From NCBI RefSeq assembly GCF_900188125.1, contig NZ_FZOW01000003.1, forward strand, positions 363,588 to 427,587: a DNA stretch of 64,000 bases. Direction: 5' to 3'. Shown piece after piece: positions 1 to 9,586 of the stretch. Below the pieces are notes generated by a model. The model did no database searches, was not told where the DNA came from, and saw nothing but the letters and a program-made list of their open reading frames with translations. Within the stretch, counting starts at the first letter, position 1. Every line of letters starts with the position of its first letter. The DNA comes from Rhodococcoides kyotonense. Lineage in GTDB: Bacteria; Actinomycetota; Actinomycetes; Mycobacteriales; Mycobacteriaceae. The translations under genes and the position numbers were made by a program.

Positions 1-195
1 GACGACCCACGAGCCGAAGCCTGAAGCCGCGCCCGAATACTGCACGGTGCCGCCCTGCGACGCGAACACAGGCAGGCCACCCGACCCGCCGTCCTTACCG
101 AAGTCGACACCCCAGTGGACGGCCTGACGCCAGTCCTGCCAACCGAACATGTCGGTGACCTTGTGGCCGCGCGCAAGCGGCCAGAAACGAGTCAT
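1..195 (-). CDS. Endolysin, M23 metallopeptidase family (N-terminal part only)
   Basis: The first 65 residues are visible; the rest lies beyond the window. The sequence HWGVDFGKDGG contains the H-x-G-x-D zinc-binding signature of M23 (LasA/lysostaphin) peptidases, which cut peptide cross-links in peptidoglycan. The ATG is preceded by GAGGTGA. It is the last gene of the visible late operon and has its own leader element at 231-251, suggesting separate late expression. In the family the second zinc site is an HxH downstream, which would be outside the window. Confidence 0.8.
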   Translation of the reverse strand, partial: MTRFWPLARGHKVTDMFGWQDWRQAVHWGVDFGKDGGSGGLPVFASQGGTVQYSGAASGFGSWVV

Positions 196-230
196 GGACC
201 GGGTCACCTCGAGGACATGTCAGCAGAGGC

Positions 231-268
231 GCCCGGCCCGAGGCCAGCAGCAATTACCAGCCAGGATA
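231..268 (-). promoter_or_regulatory. Late leader element, copy 1 (upstream of endolysin)
   Basis: On the minus strand a -10-like TATCCT (268-263) is followed after 11 bp by the GC-rich element at 251-231 (core GCTGGCCTCGGGCCGGGC), which can fold as GGCC-TCG-GGCC. The endolysin ATG is 35 bp further on. Identical or near-identical elements occur at four other late genes. Confidence 0.65.
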
Positions 269-306
269 GACCCGACGCGTGACGGAACGGTGAAGGCTGA
301 ACGGTC

Positions 307-621
307 CTAGTCGAACAGGCGTGAAAGCATCCGCCCGATAACCGACGTCGGCTCTTCCTCGTCCGTCTCAGGCGGGCCGATCAACGTCGCGATGGTCTGA
401 TTGATGTAGTCGAGCGCAGCATCCGGTCCCATACCGGCGACCAGGTTCACCGCCTGGTCGCACCGGACCACGTACTTCGGCCACGTGAACGGGTTACGGA
501 ACTCGGCAGTGTCCTGATTCGGGACGACAACAAGCGGACCTTCCTGCGCGACCAGCAGCAACAGTTTCTCGGTGTCGCCGTGCCGTGTCAGTAGGTTGAT
601 CAGCTGCTCACGCGTCAGCAT
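307..621 (-). CDS. Hypothetical phage protein (104 aa)
   Basis: Acidic 104-aa protein without recognised motifs. It starts inside the end of the upstream 151-aa gene (14-bp overlap) and is the last gene before the endolysin leader. Its place between tail-tip genes and the endolysin suggests a late accessory or tail-associated role. It has no membrane segment, so it is not a holin. Confidence 0.7.
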   Translation of the reverse strand: MLTREQLINLLTRHGDTEKLLLLVAQEGPLVVVPNQDTAEFRNPFTWPKYVVRCDQAVNLVAGMGPDAALDYINQTIATLIGPPETDEEEPTSVIGRMLSRLFD

Positions 622-1063
622 CGAGAACTCCCATCGGGATACCGAACTGCGGAAACACCTGACGCAGCAGCGGGTTCAGCTGCTCGTCGCATGCCCGCTG
701 GAACACGTCGATCCAGTCTTCCTTCGACGCCATGCGGGCGCGCTCGAACGCATCCGCCAACGCCTGCTCACGCTCCGGCCCGACGGCAGACAGGTCTCCG
801 AGGAACCACTGAATCACCCAGTCCAAGTCCGGTCCGGTCATCAGGACCAGCGGCCAATCAGCACCCGACTCCGCGTCGAAGTCGCCGCTGCGCTTCACCT
901 CGGTGTGACCGTCCTCGTGGATCAGCCACACGTGCGCCGCGACACCGCCCGGCGACGTCAGCTGCTCGATCACCGGCAGACAGAACTCGTACAGTTCTTC
1001 AGCGGTCGCCGAATACCAGGTGAAAACCGGTTCCCCTGCCAGGTCGTAGTCGGTGTGCCTCAT
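608..1063 (-). CDS. Hypothetical phage protein (151 aa)
   Basis: Soluble, acidic protein; no catalytic motif recognised. The start overlaps the stop of the 357-aa minor tail gene by 4 bp, so the two are translationally coupled. Genes in this position in actinophages often encode small tail-associated proteins; that assignment here is inference. Confidence 0.7.
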   Translation of the reverse strand: MRHTDYDLAGEPVFTWYSATAEELYEFCLPVIEQLTSPGGVAAHVWLIHEDGHTEVKRSGDFDAESGADWPLVLMTGPDLDWVIQWFLGDLSAVGPEREQALADAFERARMASKEDWIDVFQRACDEQLNPLLRQVFPQFGIPMGVLDADA

Positions 1064-2133
1064 GGTGTCGGCCCCAATCCTGCCCAGGGAATGTAGTCAC
1101 GGTTCGGTGTCAGCGACGACAGCGCCACCGACGACGGGATGGTCTGCTGGCTCGCGAGGGTGTACGCGCGCGCCGACGGCAACGTGCCGGACGCTTCGGC
1201 GATCCCGGTCTGGTACTTGCAGGCGATCCCCCGCGCGGACTGCAGCGCCCCAGGTGCGATCTGCAACGACGCGACGAAGATCAGGTGGTCCGGTTCAGCC
1301 TCGTACGTCAGGCCTGTAGCAATGTTGTACGCCTGACGCTGTGACGATAGGACGCTCTTGATGTCACCCGAGTTCCACAACGTGATGACGTTGCCCGTCG
1401 CCGGGTCGTAAGCGCAGATCGCGAGGTACCAGGCGTCGATACCGAACAGTGAATTGTCTGCCCCGGTGATGTACTTCAGGACATTCAGCGGTACGGGCTC
1501 GGCGAGGAACGCGCCACGCAGCGCCACATAGTCGACCGTGCCGCGAGCTGGAGTGGTGATCTTGACGGTCGTCTGAGTGAACGCCGGCGGACGCATCCCG
1601 ATCGTGTGATCATGCGACCCAAGGTTCTCGAAACCAGTGTTGTTACCAGTACCTGCTGTCGGGTGCCGGTGCTGCCCGAGGTTCGTTGTCGCCGTGCTCA
1701 TGTTCGGTATCGGCTGCATGTCGGCTACGGGGAAGCTGACCATGTCCTTGCCGCCGACGGACGCCCAGATCGGCGTGATGATGCCAGTCCCCGAAATACC
1801 CTCGAGATCCGCGAGCTGCTGGCCGTGAACGGCGATGATTTCCGTGTTGATCTGGGTCTGATTCTTGATGCCGAGCAAGCCACCGACCAGATCGAGCAGG
1901 CTCCCACCAGCTCCGCCGAAGATCCCCGCGAACAGTGCGGCGATCAGACCGGCGATACCGTTGACGAACCCACCGAGCAGATTCGTCAGCAGGTTACCGC
2001 GGGCCAGATTCGCCAACCCGGTGATGTCACCGTTCGCGACACCCGCCGCGAAGTCCGGGTCGTAGTCCTGCAGCTGGTAAATCTCGTTGTACGTTTGCGC
2101 CTTGTTCGGACGCGCACCGTCCGGCGAGGTCAT
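1060..2133 (-). CDS. Minor tail protein (357 aa)
   Basis: Begins with a polar segment, then a glycine/alanine/leucine-rich stretch at about residues 45-90 (LLGGFVNGIAGLIAALFAGI), then a beta-rich C-terminal part with a receptor-binding/upper-baseplate look. This composition and its position downstream of the Gp37-like protein are typical of actinophage minor tail proteins. ATG start; 4-bp ATGA overlap with the upstream gene. Confidence 0.75.
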   Translation of the reverse strand: MTSPDGARPNKAQTYNEIYQLQDYDPDFAAGVANGDITGLANLARGNLLTNLLGGFVNGIAGLIAALFAGIFGGAGGSLLDLVGGLLGIKNQTQINTEIIAVHGQQLADLEGISGTGIITPIWASVGGKDMVSFPVADMQPIPNMSTATTNLGQHRHPTAGTGNNTGFENLGSHDHTIGMRPPAFTQTTVKITTPARGTVDYVALRGAFLAEPVPLNVLKYITGADNSLFGIDAWYLAICAYDPATGNVITLWNSGDIKSVLSSQRQAYNIATGLTYEAEPDHLIFVASLQIAPGALQSARGIACKYQTGIAEASGTLPSARAYTLASQQTIPSSVALSSLTPNRDYIPWAGLGPTP

Positions 2134-2615
2134 TCGAGACCCTCAGCGTCCTTCAACTGCTGACGCACACCGGCATCGGCGCCGTCGATCATCGACTGCC
2201 GAAGCTCTTCACGCTTGAGTTCGGCCCGCATCGCCGCGATCTTGGTCTTCGACCAGCCAGTCGCGGCAGGCACGACGACCGGGCGTTCGGGGTCGGCTTC
2301 CTTCGCAGCCTTCCGTCCTTTCACTGGCGGCTCCCACGTTCCGACGTTCTTCTGTCCGCCTACTGCCAAGGCAGTCGACGGCGGAACATAGACGTAGCGG
2401 GGATTCGTGGGCGGGGAGCAACCAAGGTTGTCGAAAATATGCAGAGCGCAGAGCTGTTTCAACTCCTGCGGCATGTCGAAGTTAACGCCCGTCTCCGATG
2501 GGATCGCGTTGAACACGTCGATATACGGGTGCGCATGACGGCGTGCGATCACGATGTTCGTCTGCGGATCCCGAAGGATGCCGTCTTTCTCGACGGTGCG
2601 TTGTCTCGGTGGCAC
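2130..2615 (-). CDS. Conserved phage tail-region protein (161 aa)
   Basis: GTG start with GGAGG 8 bp upstream. The N-terminal half carries a compact folded region; the C-terminal third is charged and helical. It sits between two minor tail genes, so a small tail-assembly protein is likely (possibly the 'gene 29'-type family of actinophages, not verifiable here). It is preceded by a perfect 14-bp inverted repeat at 2634-2670 that could control it separately. Confidence 0.7.
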   Translation of the reverse strand: MPPRQRTVEKDGILRDPQTNIVIARRHAHPYIDVFNAIPSETGVNFDMPQELKQLCALHIFDNLGCSPPTNPRYVYVPPSTALAVGGQKNVGTWEPPVKGRKAAKEADPERPVVVPAATGWSKTKIAAMRAELKREELRQSMIDGADAGVRQQLKDAEGLE

Positions 2616-2633
2616 TGGCGGACCTCCATACGG

Positions 2634-2670
2634 GTGTGCAGGGATACTACGTAACTGTATCCCTGCACAC
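2634..2670. promoter_or_regulatory. Dyad element, copy a (perfect 14-bp arms)
   Basis: Arms 2634-2647 and 2657-2670 (GTGTGCAGGGATAC and its exact complement) flank a 9-bp loop TACGTAACT. Its central 27 bp (2639-2665) matches four other intergenic dyads in the prophage. It lies in the gap between two tail genes, 19 bp before a GTG start. It could be a repressor operator or an mRNA hairpin; it lacks a T-run, so a simple intrinsic terminator is less likely. Confidence 0.7.
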
Positions 2671-2675
2671 TTCCG

Positions 2676-4316
2676 TCACGACGAAACACCGATCGAGGCA
2701 GCAATATGCCGTACTTGCTCGAGCTGACGGGCCAGGATCGCACCCGGCTGATCGACGGGCTTGTCGTCTCCGAGCGAGCACGTCCAGTCCGCGTCGCTGC
2801 CGCGGTCCCACGAGCACTTCCGTGAATGCATCCGCTCGACGTGCAGCTTCTTGCGGCGGCCGTGCTCGAACGACGAACGATCACCGAGATCCATGTCCAG
2901 GCCGACCCAGTACGGTGCACCGTTGCGGACGGTGAACTTGAACGTCTGCATGGGTCGTGATCGCCACATCGCCACCCGGATCGCCTGCAGCGCCGACAGC
3001 GAGAAGCCTGTGCCGCCCGACGACTCGAACGTTTCCCCGAGCGGCGGGCCACGCAATCCCATCTTCGCCTGTCGCACAGGGTTACCCACGCGATGGAACG
3101 CGAGGACGACATCTTCGACCACCGAGTCGAACAACCCGAGTGTCAGTCCGGGGTTGCCGAACATTGCCCCGATGTAACCCAAAACGCCGTTGACCAAGAG
3201 CTTGAGGCCCGTGTTCACCCAGTCAGGGCTGTGACCTCCAGTAACGGCTATAGAGGCATTCGATTTCAGTCGATGTCGTTCCCACTCAACGATTCCCGTC
3301 GCACCAGTCTTGTGCGCTTTCCTGAACGCCGTCCACGGTTCCTTGATGGTGCCGAGGAACCCGGTCAGGTCGTACTCGGGCTGATTGACGTTGTACGAGA
3401 ACTGCGTCGACACTTCGTTGATGTAGTCGTCGGCGACACTCTTCGCGAAGTGCAGGAGACCGTCGAGGAGTGTTCCGGACGGGCCGCAGTAGCCGGACTG
3501 ATCGACGACGTCGACGGTCAGCGTCGGCTGCGTCAATGTGAAGTGCGTCGGCGCGGGCTGCGGATCGCCAGGGAACCAGCGCTTCAACACGATACGTAGT
3601 TGCGCATCCGACAGGGTCGGTGCGACGACGTCGTGGAACATGCCCATGCGCGTCGACAGGACTGTCCACATCGATGTGTCGGTGAGGACGTTGCCGGGGA
3701 GGACGACGATCGGCCAGTTCGCCGGGTTCAGATTGTTCAGCCAGTTCTGCGGGTTGAACAGATCCTCGGGCAGCGCCCACAACGGCGCGAAACGGCGCAG
3801 CAGGTTCAGGAACAGGAGCGTCTTCACGCCGGTCACCGACGGACCCGCATACGCCCACAGCTTCGGGAACTGGAACTCGGCCGGGAAGAACGGGTTGCAG
3901 TAGCACACAACGCGTTTCATGTGCTCGTACTCGGAGATGCACTTCAGGATGAAGTACTCTTGCCCATCCGCTGTGCCCTGCTCGACGACGTCCTGGACGA
4001 TGCCTGTCCACTGCACGCCCGACACGACGATCCGGACGTGAACATCCTCTTCGTCGTCGAGCTCGTCGTCGATCCACTCGGCGAGCTTGTGGTCGCCGAA
4101 CATCTTGATCTCGGCGGTGCCGGTGTCGTTGAGGATTTCCTCTGCGTTGCCGGAGATTTCGCCGGCCACATGTTGGCGGGTGTCCCAGGTCCAGTTGCCG
4201 TCGAAGATGTCGCAGGATGCGGGTTTGCGCATCTGCTCGTGGAACTGGCGTTCCATCTCCTCGATCTCGGCGCGGACCTGGTCGCACGTCAGGGACGGCA
4301 TGGTGGGTGCGGTCAT
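2676..4316 (-). CDS. Minor tail protein, siphovirus Gp37-like
   Basis: 546 aa. Residues about 30-60 (DGNWTWDTRQHVAGEISGNAE...) and the following domain resemble the Siphovirus ReqiPepy6 Gp37-like family found after the distal tail protein in many actinophages. It probably forms part of the tail tip or baseplate hub. ATG start overlaps the stop of the upstream tail gene (ATGA). Confidence 0.85.
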   Translation of the reverse strand: MTAPTMPSLTCDQVRAEIEEMERQFHEQMRKPASCDIFDGNWTWDTRQHVAGEISGNAEEILNDTGTAEIKMFGDHKLAEWIDDELDDEEDVHVRIVVSGVQWTGIVQDVVEQGTADGQEYFILKCISEYEHMKRVVCYCNPFFPAEFQFPKLWAYAGPSVTGVKTLLFLNLLRRFAPLWALPEDLFNPQNWLNNLNPANWPIVVLPGNVLTDTSMWTVLSTRMGMFHDVVAPTLSDAQLRIVLKRWFPGDPQPAPTHFTLTQPTLTVDVVDQSGYCGPSGTLLDGLLHFAKSVADDYINEVSTQFSYNVNQPEYDLTGFLGTIKEPWTAFRKAHKTGATGIVEWERHRLKSNASIAVTGGHSPDWVNTGLKLLVNGVLGYIGAMFGNPGLTLGLFDSVVEDVVLAFHRVGNPVRQAKMGLRGPPLGETFESSGGTGFSLSALQAIRVAMWRSRPMQTFKFTVRNGAPYWVGLDMDLGDRSSFEHGRRKKLHVERMHSRKCSWDRGSDADWTCSLGDDKPVDQPGAILARQLEQVRHIAASIGVSS

Positions 4317-5251
4317 GCGACTTCACCACCCCACACGCGCTGCCAGAACTGGGGAACGTACATGGTGACTTCGGTGTTCGCGGTGCCGCCTTGGATGCGG
4401 ATCGGCGCCATATAGGGTTCGATGAACGAGCGTGGGATCGGGTCGTCGTCGAATGCGCGGGCATTCATCTTCGCCCACTGCAGCGACTGATCGCGGACGA
4501 GCAGGGTGCGGAGCATCGGGTCTGTCCGGACGAGGAACTCACGGCCCGCGGTCAGCGACGGGAGCGTGACTGTGCGGCCGGTGTTCCGGTCGGGCAGCGT
4601 CACGATCGTCGCAGCTTCCAGCTGGTTGGATGCGAAGATCGGATACGACGGCTGGTCACCGTAGTTGACGATCGGCACCATCTGCTCGTAGACACCGCCG
4701 CCGATCGGAGTCATCTCCGAACGCTTCACCGTGAACCGCAGCTCCTGGGACTGCCAGTCCGGTTTGCATGCGAGCGCGACGATCTCCCAGGCGCCGAACC
4801 GGTTCTTGCCCGGCCCCTTCCGTTTGATCATCGACTTCGGTCGACGCTCGAGCCGGATCCCGATCTCACGCGGCTCGGACCGGTGCGAATAGACGCGCAT
4901 GACGCATTCGAAGAACGGGGACAGGAACTTCCACAACCGAGTTTCGACGTCCTCGCAGCGCGCTGCTGTCGCGGCCTGGGTGCCGAGGATGAACGTCATG
5001 ATCCGTTCGTTCTCGCGTGGAATGTCTGACGGCTTCGAACCTTTCATGTACGCGCCGGACTCACGCGGAATGGTGACGTCGGCGTGCTCGAAACCGTCGT
5101 AGCCTTCGGCGAGGGTGACTCCTTCGCCGCCGTACTCCTTGCCGTAGATGTTCAGCGTGTCGACGTCCTGCCCGGCAGCGTTGCGGAGGATCAGCTGAAC
5201 GGGACGGGGTTCGTTCTCTGCCGGATCACACGGATACGTCACCGCGATCAC
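4313..5251 (-). CDS. Minor tail protein, distal-tail-like (312 aa)
   Basis: Beta-rich 312-aa protein directly downstream of the tape measure gene (GTGA overlap), the usual place of the distal tail (Dit-like) protein that starts the baseplate in siphoviruses. Residues about 140-260 contain the substrate-like beta-sandwich region (ACKPDWQSQELRFTVKR). No enzymatic motif. Assignment rests on position and general composition. Confidence 0.8.
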   Translation of the reverse strand: MIAVTYPCDPAENEPRPVQLILRNAAGQDVDTLNIYGKEYGGEGVTLAEGYDGFEHADVTIPRESGAYMKGSKPSDIPRENERIMTFILGTQAATAARCEDVETRLWKFLSPFFECVMRVYSHRSEPREIGIRLERRPKSMIKRKGPGKNRFGAWEIVALACKPDWQSQELRFTVKRSEMTPIGGGVYEQMVPIVNYGDQPSYPIFASNQLEAATIVTLPDRNTGRTVTLPSLTAGREFLVRTDPMLRTLLVRDQSLQWAKMNARAFDDDPIPRSFIEPYMAPIRIQGGTANTEVTMYVPQFWQRVWGGEVA

Positions 5252-8200
5252 CCACCGTTCCTGGTCGTGACAGTGGCAGGCGTGGTGCGATTGTTCAGCA
5301 TCCGCTCCATCTCGTCGGTTGCTTTACGCTCGTCGTGGTTCTGGAAGATCATCGTGTCGGCGAGCTTGTTGTCGCCGTATCCGCCGTTGTACGAATTGAA
5401 TTCGGCACGCTGCTTCATCATCTCCTCGTAGGCGTTCGACACCTGGTCTTGCGCGAGACCACCAAGGCCTAACGGGGACAGCAGATCCCCGATGATCGAC
5501 CCGGCTGCCTCGTAGCCCCACTTCTCGGCCTGGGTGCCGAAGTTCTGGTCGGCGGCCCACCGGTTCGCTGCGTCGATCCGTTCGGCCCACGACCCGGTGC
5601 CGATGGAGTACGGGTCGTAGCCGCCGTACAGGTCACCGCCCGTGTTCGGCAGCGAGTAGCCGGTGGTCGCGTTCTGCACCATCGCCGGGTCGTAGTACGC
5701 CGACGACGGGCCGGTCAGGTTGACTCCTCCACCGCCAGTGACCATCCCAGCCCCGCCGCCACCGCCGCCTGTGTAGTAGCCGCCGCCTGCCATCGCATCT
5801 GCAGGCGACTGGTACGAGAACGCAGGCTGGCCTGGGAGTCGGTCGCCGCCGACGAAGAACTCGGGCGGGAAATGCGCGTGATCGGTGAAGCTCGGATCGT
5901 CCGCTCCCGCAGCAGGTCCGCCGACCTGACCGTCACCGCGTCCGCCGCCCATCTCGACGTTCGTGCCGTCGGGGAGAGTGCCGGCGGTGTGGCCGCCGTA
6001 CGGGCCGCCGTTGTACCAGCCGAAGTTCAACGATCCAGCGGGCCCGAGGCCGGGCTGGGCGCCCATGCTGGCGAGCTCTGCGCCCATGGTGCCGGTGGCG
6101 AATCGGCCGCCGAACGGGTCCAACCCTGCCGCGTAGCGTGCGATCGCGGACATAGCGCCGGAGCAGTCACCCCACTGGATGCCGCCCCACACGTACGGTG
6201 CGCCTTCGAGTCCCGCGATCCTCGGGAACTGCGACACCTGCTCCGCCGACACCAGACCGCCGCCAGCGAACCCCGGGACGGCACCGACCATCGCGGACAG
6301 GAACTCAGCAGACGGAACCCAACCGTTGTTGATCGCATCGAGCAGAGGCAGCGTCGTCCCCGACACCGCCTGCGCTTTCGTGACGTACGCGAGGTGCTCC
6401 TGATCGGAGATGCGGATCAGGTTCGCGTCGTCGGTGGGGCCGCCCTTGCCGTGGAACAGGCCACCGTTGGCGTAGCCGCGCGGAATCGCCTGCTTCTGCA
6501 AAGCGCTGATCTGCGTCGCCTGCTTCAGTGTCCCACCCGTCCCACCGGTGGTGGTCATGTTCGCCCAGTCGATCAATCCCTGCCCGACACCGGAAATCGT
6601 CCTGGCGCGGTCACTCATTCCGGGCACCTTGCCGAGCAGATCCCCAGCGCCCTTGATGATGTTGCCGATGTTCCCGACGACGTCCTTGATCTTGTTCAGG
6701 ATCGCGTCCCACACACTGCCGACGGTGTCCGCGAGGCCGCCGAAGAACCCGCCGATCGCATCGACGGTCGTCCGGAAGAACTCCTTCACATCCGAGAACG
6801 CATTCCGAACTGACGTGATCTTCGCGGCGAACTGGTCAGCGAACCAACGGATCGCATCGATGACGATCGGCAGAATGTTCTGCGCCAGGAACTCGAAAAT
6901 CGTGACGACCTTCGGCAGCACCTCACGCACCAGCCACGTGAACAACTCGATCATCATCGGCAGGTGATCAGCCCAAATCTCCACCAGCTGAGGGATGAAC
7001 GGTGCGATCGCCAGCACGATCCGAGAGAACGAATCGATCAGCGTCGGCAACAGCGGCATCAGCTGAATCAGCGCATCCGCGATCGCCTCACCGAGCTGCA
7101 TCGCGACGTCGGCGAGGATCGGCGCCAACTGCTCGAGGACAGGCTTCATCCCGTCAAGCCACTGCTCGATGACCGGGCCGAGAGCGTCGAAGATCTTCGT
7201 CAGCGCCGGCGCCAACGCCTGGATCATCACGGAGACAACTTCGGCGATCATCGGCAACATCGGCGCGATAGCCGTGATCAGTGACGCGAACGATTCACCG
7301 AGCGGCCCCATCGCCGGAGCGAGCGCCGTGATCGCATCCGCCAACGCGGTGCCGACGACGACCATGATGTCCGACAGCGGCGGAATCAGCGGCATCAACG
7401 CTTGCGCCAGCGCGTTGAACAGTTGCGCGAGGACCGGCATCACCGGCGCCAAACCGTCAGCGAGCTCGGAGATGAACTCGGCGAGCGTCGGCAGCATCGC
7501 GGTGAACGACGACGTGAACGCCGCACCCAACACACCGAGCGACGGCGCCATGTCCTTGATGGCGTCACCGAACGCCTGAAACAGTGGACCGATGTACGGG
7601 CCGACGATGTTGCCCATCTCGATCAGGCCGTCCAGCAACGAGTTCAGGCCGCCACCGAGCCCGGACATGATGTCACCGAACGTCGAAATCAACTGCGTCA
7701 GCGCACCGGACTCGAACGCATCGGTGAACGCCTGCCCGATACCGCCGAGCAGATCACCGAGCCCCTGCCCGACCTTGTCCATCACCGGCTCCGCAGCACG
7801 GGCCATATCCAGGAACCCGGTACTGAGCTGCTCGAGCCCCGGCTGCAACGAGTCGATCAGCGTCGCCGTCCCGGAGAACGCCGCCCGCAACCCTTCCTGC
7901 GCTTCAGCGCTCGACCAGAACGTCGCGAACGACTGCGCGCCGCGGTTCATCGCATCCGCGACCTCCACCATCCCCGTCTTCAACGTCGGCAGCGTCGCTT
8001 GCGCGAGATTCGTGAACACCGTGTCGAGGTCAGCGAACATGGCATCCTGGGTGGCGAGACGCAGGTCTTTCCACATCGGCCCGAGATCCCGCATCGCCAG
8101 CACGAAGTCCCGCGCATTCGGCGACAGTTTCGCGAGCGCCTCGGCGACCTTGTCGACGCCACCAGCGGCCGGGGACTGTGCCTCGGCGAGCTCGTTCATC

Positions 8201-9474
8201 GCGTCGATCAGGTCGCGCTGCGATTCCTTGACGTTGTCGTTCGCCTCTGCGAGACGGTCTTTCGCGTCGACGACCTGGTCGGAACCCTCGACGCCCTTGA
8301 CGTTCGCCTCGTACGTTTCCTCGGCGAGATCCTTGTTCCGCGCCTGGACTTCGAGGAGTCGCTGCTCGGCCTCCTCGACGCGCAGTACTGCGCGGGCGCG
8401 TTCGTCAGGGTTGTCGAACTTGCCCGTCGCGAGATCGCGTTGCGCTTCCCGGATGGAGAGGATCGCGTCCTTCTCCGACAGTGCGGCGCCGCGGAGTTCG
8501 AGGTTCAGATCCTCGAGCTGATTCAGCGCATCCTTACGGGCGCGGGTGAGATCATCCTCGGCATCCTTGGCGTCCTTCTTCGCCCGGACGACCGCCTTCT
8601 CCGCCTGCTCGACACCACGGGCTGCGGACTCGATCGCTTTCGCTTGAGCCTTGGCGTCCTGGCCGGCGGATGCTGATTGGTCTGAGAACGCCGAGAACGC
8701 GTCCCCGATACCGTTGAGGCCGACGACTGCCGTTCCGGCTCCTGCGAGCGCGGCAGGCCCCAATGCGGCGAGGCCTCCGGCGAGTGCACCGACAGCACCC
8801 AACGCGGTACCCGCAGCGCCAGCGATTGCCATGACAAGCGTCGCGATGCCGCCGATCTTCAGGGTTCTGAATACCGGGCTGCGCCGGCCGCCCATACCCC
8901 CACCGCCGCCGCCCAGACCGCCGCCACCGCCGGACTGATTCATCCGGACGTTCATCGTGCGATCCCGCGTCAGCTCGTTGATGCGCGCGATGAACGCGGC
9001 CTCGTTGCGAACATCCAAACCGATCGGCATCTGAATGTTCGCCAGCGACAACATCGCCCGCAGTTCAGTGGCGAACCGCCGCACCTCGGCATTGGTGACG
9101 TACAGGCCAACCTTGACCTTGCCGTCGGGGAGTTGCCGTAGCTGTCCACGCAGACGTGCCATGTCGACGACAGGGTTCACGTGAACAACAGGACGGTTGT
9201 CGCGCAGTTTCACACTGATGTCGCGAACGAACCTGCGAATCTCCGCCTGACTCACATCGAGATTGACCCGAGCAGTCAGCCCTTCGATCATCCGAATATC
9301 ACGCCGCAACTGGGAGACGTCGACGTTCGGTGTGAACTTGATGCGGTTCAGCTCACGCTGCGCAGCCCGAGATGCTTTCAGCGCCGCCGCACGAACCTTG
9401 GTGGCGAGTTCCTCGTCGAGGTTGCCCCAGTTCAGTTCGGCATCGACATGGGCGGTCGCGAAGGGCTGTGTCAC
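5248..9474 (-). CDS. Tape measure protein with NlpC/P60-like segment
   Basis: 1408 aa, the largest gene of the prophage, as expected for a protein that sets tail length. N-terminal charged coiled coils (about 280-440) are followed by hydrophobic repeats rich in PxL..FxxAL..A (about 480-900). Near the C-terminus, PYVWGGIQWGDCSGAMSAIA (Cys about 1104) and GGHTAGTLPDGTNVEMGG (His about 1162) resemble the Cys and His motifs of NlpC/P60 peptidases, suggesting local peptidoglycan cutting during DNA entry. GTG at 9474 is preferred to a further-upstream TTG because GAGGAGG lies 8 bp before it. Leader element at 9511-9531. Confidence 0.93.
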   Translation of the reverse strand: MTQPFATAHVDAELNWGNLDEELATKVRAAALKASRAAQRELNRIKFTPNVDVSQLRRDIRMIEGLTARVNLDVSQAEIRRFVRDISVKLRDNRPVVHVNPVVDMARLRGQLRQLPDGKVKVGLYVTNAEVRRFATELRAMLSLANIQMPIGLDVRNEAAFIARINELTRDRTMNVRMNQSGGGGGLGGGGGGMGGRRSPVFRTLKIGGIATLVMAIAGAAGTALGAVGALAGGLAALGPAALAGAGTAVVGLNGIGDAFSAFSDQSASAGQDAKAQAKAIESAARGVEQAEKAVVRAKKDAKDAEDDLTRARKDALNQLEDLNLELRGAALSEKDAILSIREAQRDLATGKFDNPDERARAVLRVEEAEQRLLEVQARNKDLAEETYEANVKGVEGSDQVVDAKDRLAEANDNVKESQRDLIDAMNELAEAQSPAAGGVDKVAEALAKLSPNARDFVLAMRDLGPMWKDLRLATQDAMFADLDTVFTNLAQATLPTLKTGMVEVADAMNRGAQSFATFWSSAEAQEGLRAAFSGTATLIDSLQPGLEQLSTGFLDMARAAEPVMDKVGQGLGDLLGGIGQAFTDAFESGALTQLISTFGDIMSGLGGGLNSLLDGLIEMGNIVGPYIGPLFQAFGDAIKDMAPSLGVLGAAFTSSFTAMLPTLAEFISELADGLAPVMPVLAQLFNALAQALMPLIPPLSDIMVVVGTALADAITALAPAMGPLGESFASLITAIAPMLPMIAEVVSVMIQALAPALTKIFDALGPVIEQWLDGMKPVLEQLAPILADVAMQLGEAIADALIQLMPLLPTLIDSFSRIVLAIAPFIPQLVEIWADHLPMMIELFTWLVREVLPKVVTIFEFLAQNILPIVIDAIRWFADQFAAKITSVRNAFSDVKEFFRTTVDAIGGFFGGLADTVGSVWDAILNKIKDVVGNIGNIIKGAGDLLGKVPGMSDRARTISGVGQGLIDWANMTTTGGTGGTLKQATQISALQKQAIPRGYANGGLFHGKGGPTDDANLIRISDQEHLAYVTKAQAVSGTTLPLLDAINNGWVPSAEFLSAMVGAVPGFAGGGLVSAEQVSQFPRIAGLEGAPYVWGGIQWGDCSGAMSAIARYAAGLDPFGGRFATGTMGAELASMGAQPGLGPAGSLNFGWYNGGPYGGHTAGTLPDGTNVEMGGGRGDGQVGGPAAGADDPSFTDHAHFPPEFFVGGDRLPGQPAFSYQSPADAMAGGGYYTGGGGGGAGMVTGGGGVNLTGPSSAYYDPAMVQNATTGYSLPNTGGDLYGGYDPYSIGTGSWAERIDAANRWAADQNFGTQAEKWGYEAAGSIIGDLLSPLGLGGLAQDQVSNAYEEMMKQRAEFNSYNGGYGDNKLADTMIFQNHDERKATDEMERMLNNRTTPATVTTRNGG

Positions 9475-9510
9475 TGCCGCGGCCTCCTCGGGAACACCCA
9501 AACGTGGGGT

Positions 9511-9531
9511 GCCCGGCCCGAGGCCAGCGGC
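9511..9531 (-). promoter_or_regulatory. Late leader element, copy 2 (upstream of tape measure)
   Basis: GC-rich element (core GCTGGCCTCGGGCCGGGC) 36 bp before the tape measure GTG. The -10-like hexamer is less clear than in the other copies (TCAGAT or ATAGAC). Confidence 0.6.
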
Positions 9532-9586
9532 GGAACTCGTCTATCTGATGATCAGCGTATCGGCTCGACGGCGATACAACTGCCAA

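Noticed and set aside
6041..6061. Further copy of the leader element inside the tape measure gene
   Set aside because: Only the GGCCCGAGGCC core matches by chance in GC-rich coding sequence; it has no -10 hexamer and no gene start nearby.
5872..8676. Long plus-strand frames opposite the tape measure gene
   Set aside because: They are Arg/Gly/Ala-rich shadows of a high-GC coding strand without motifs or plausible starts.
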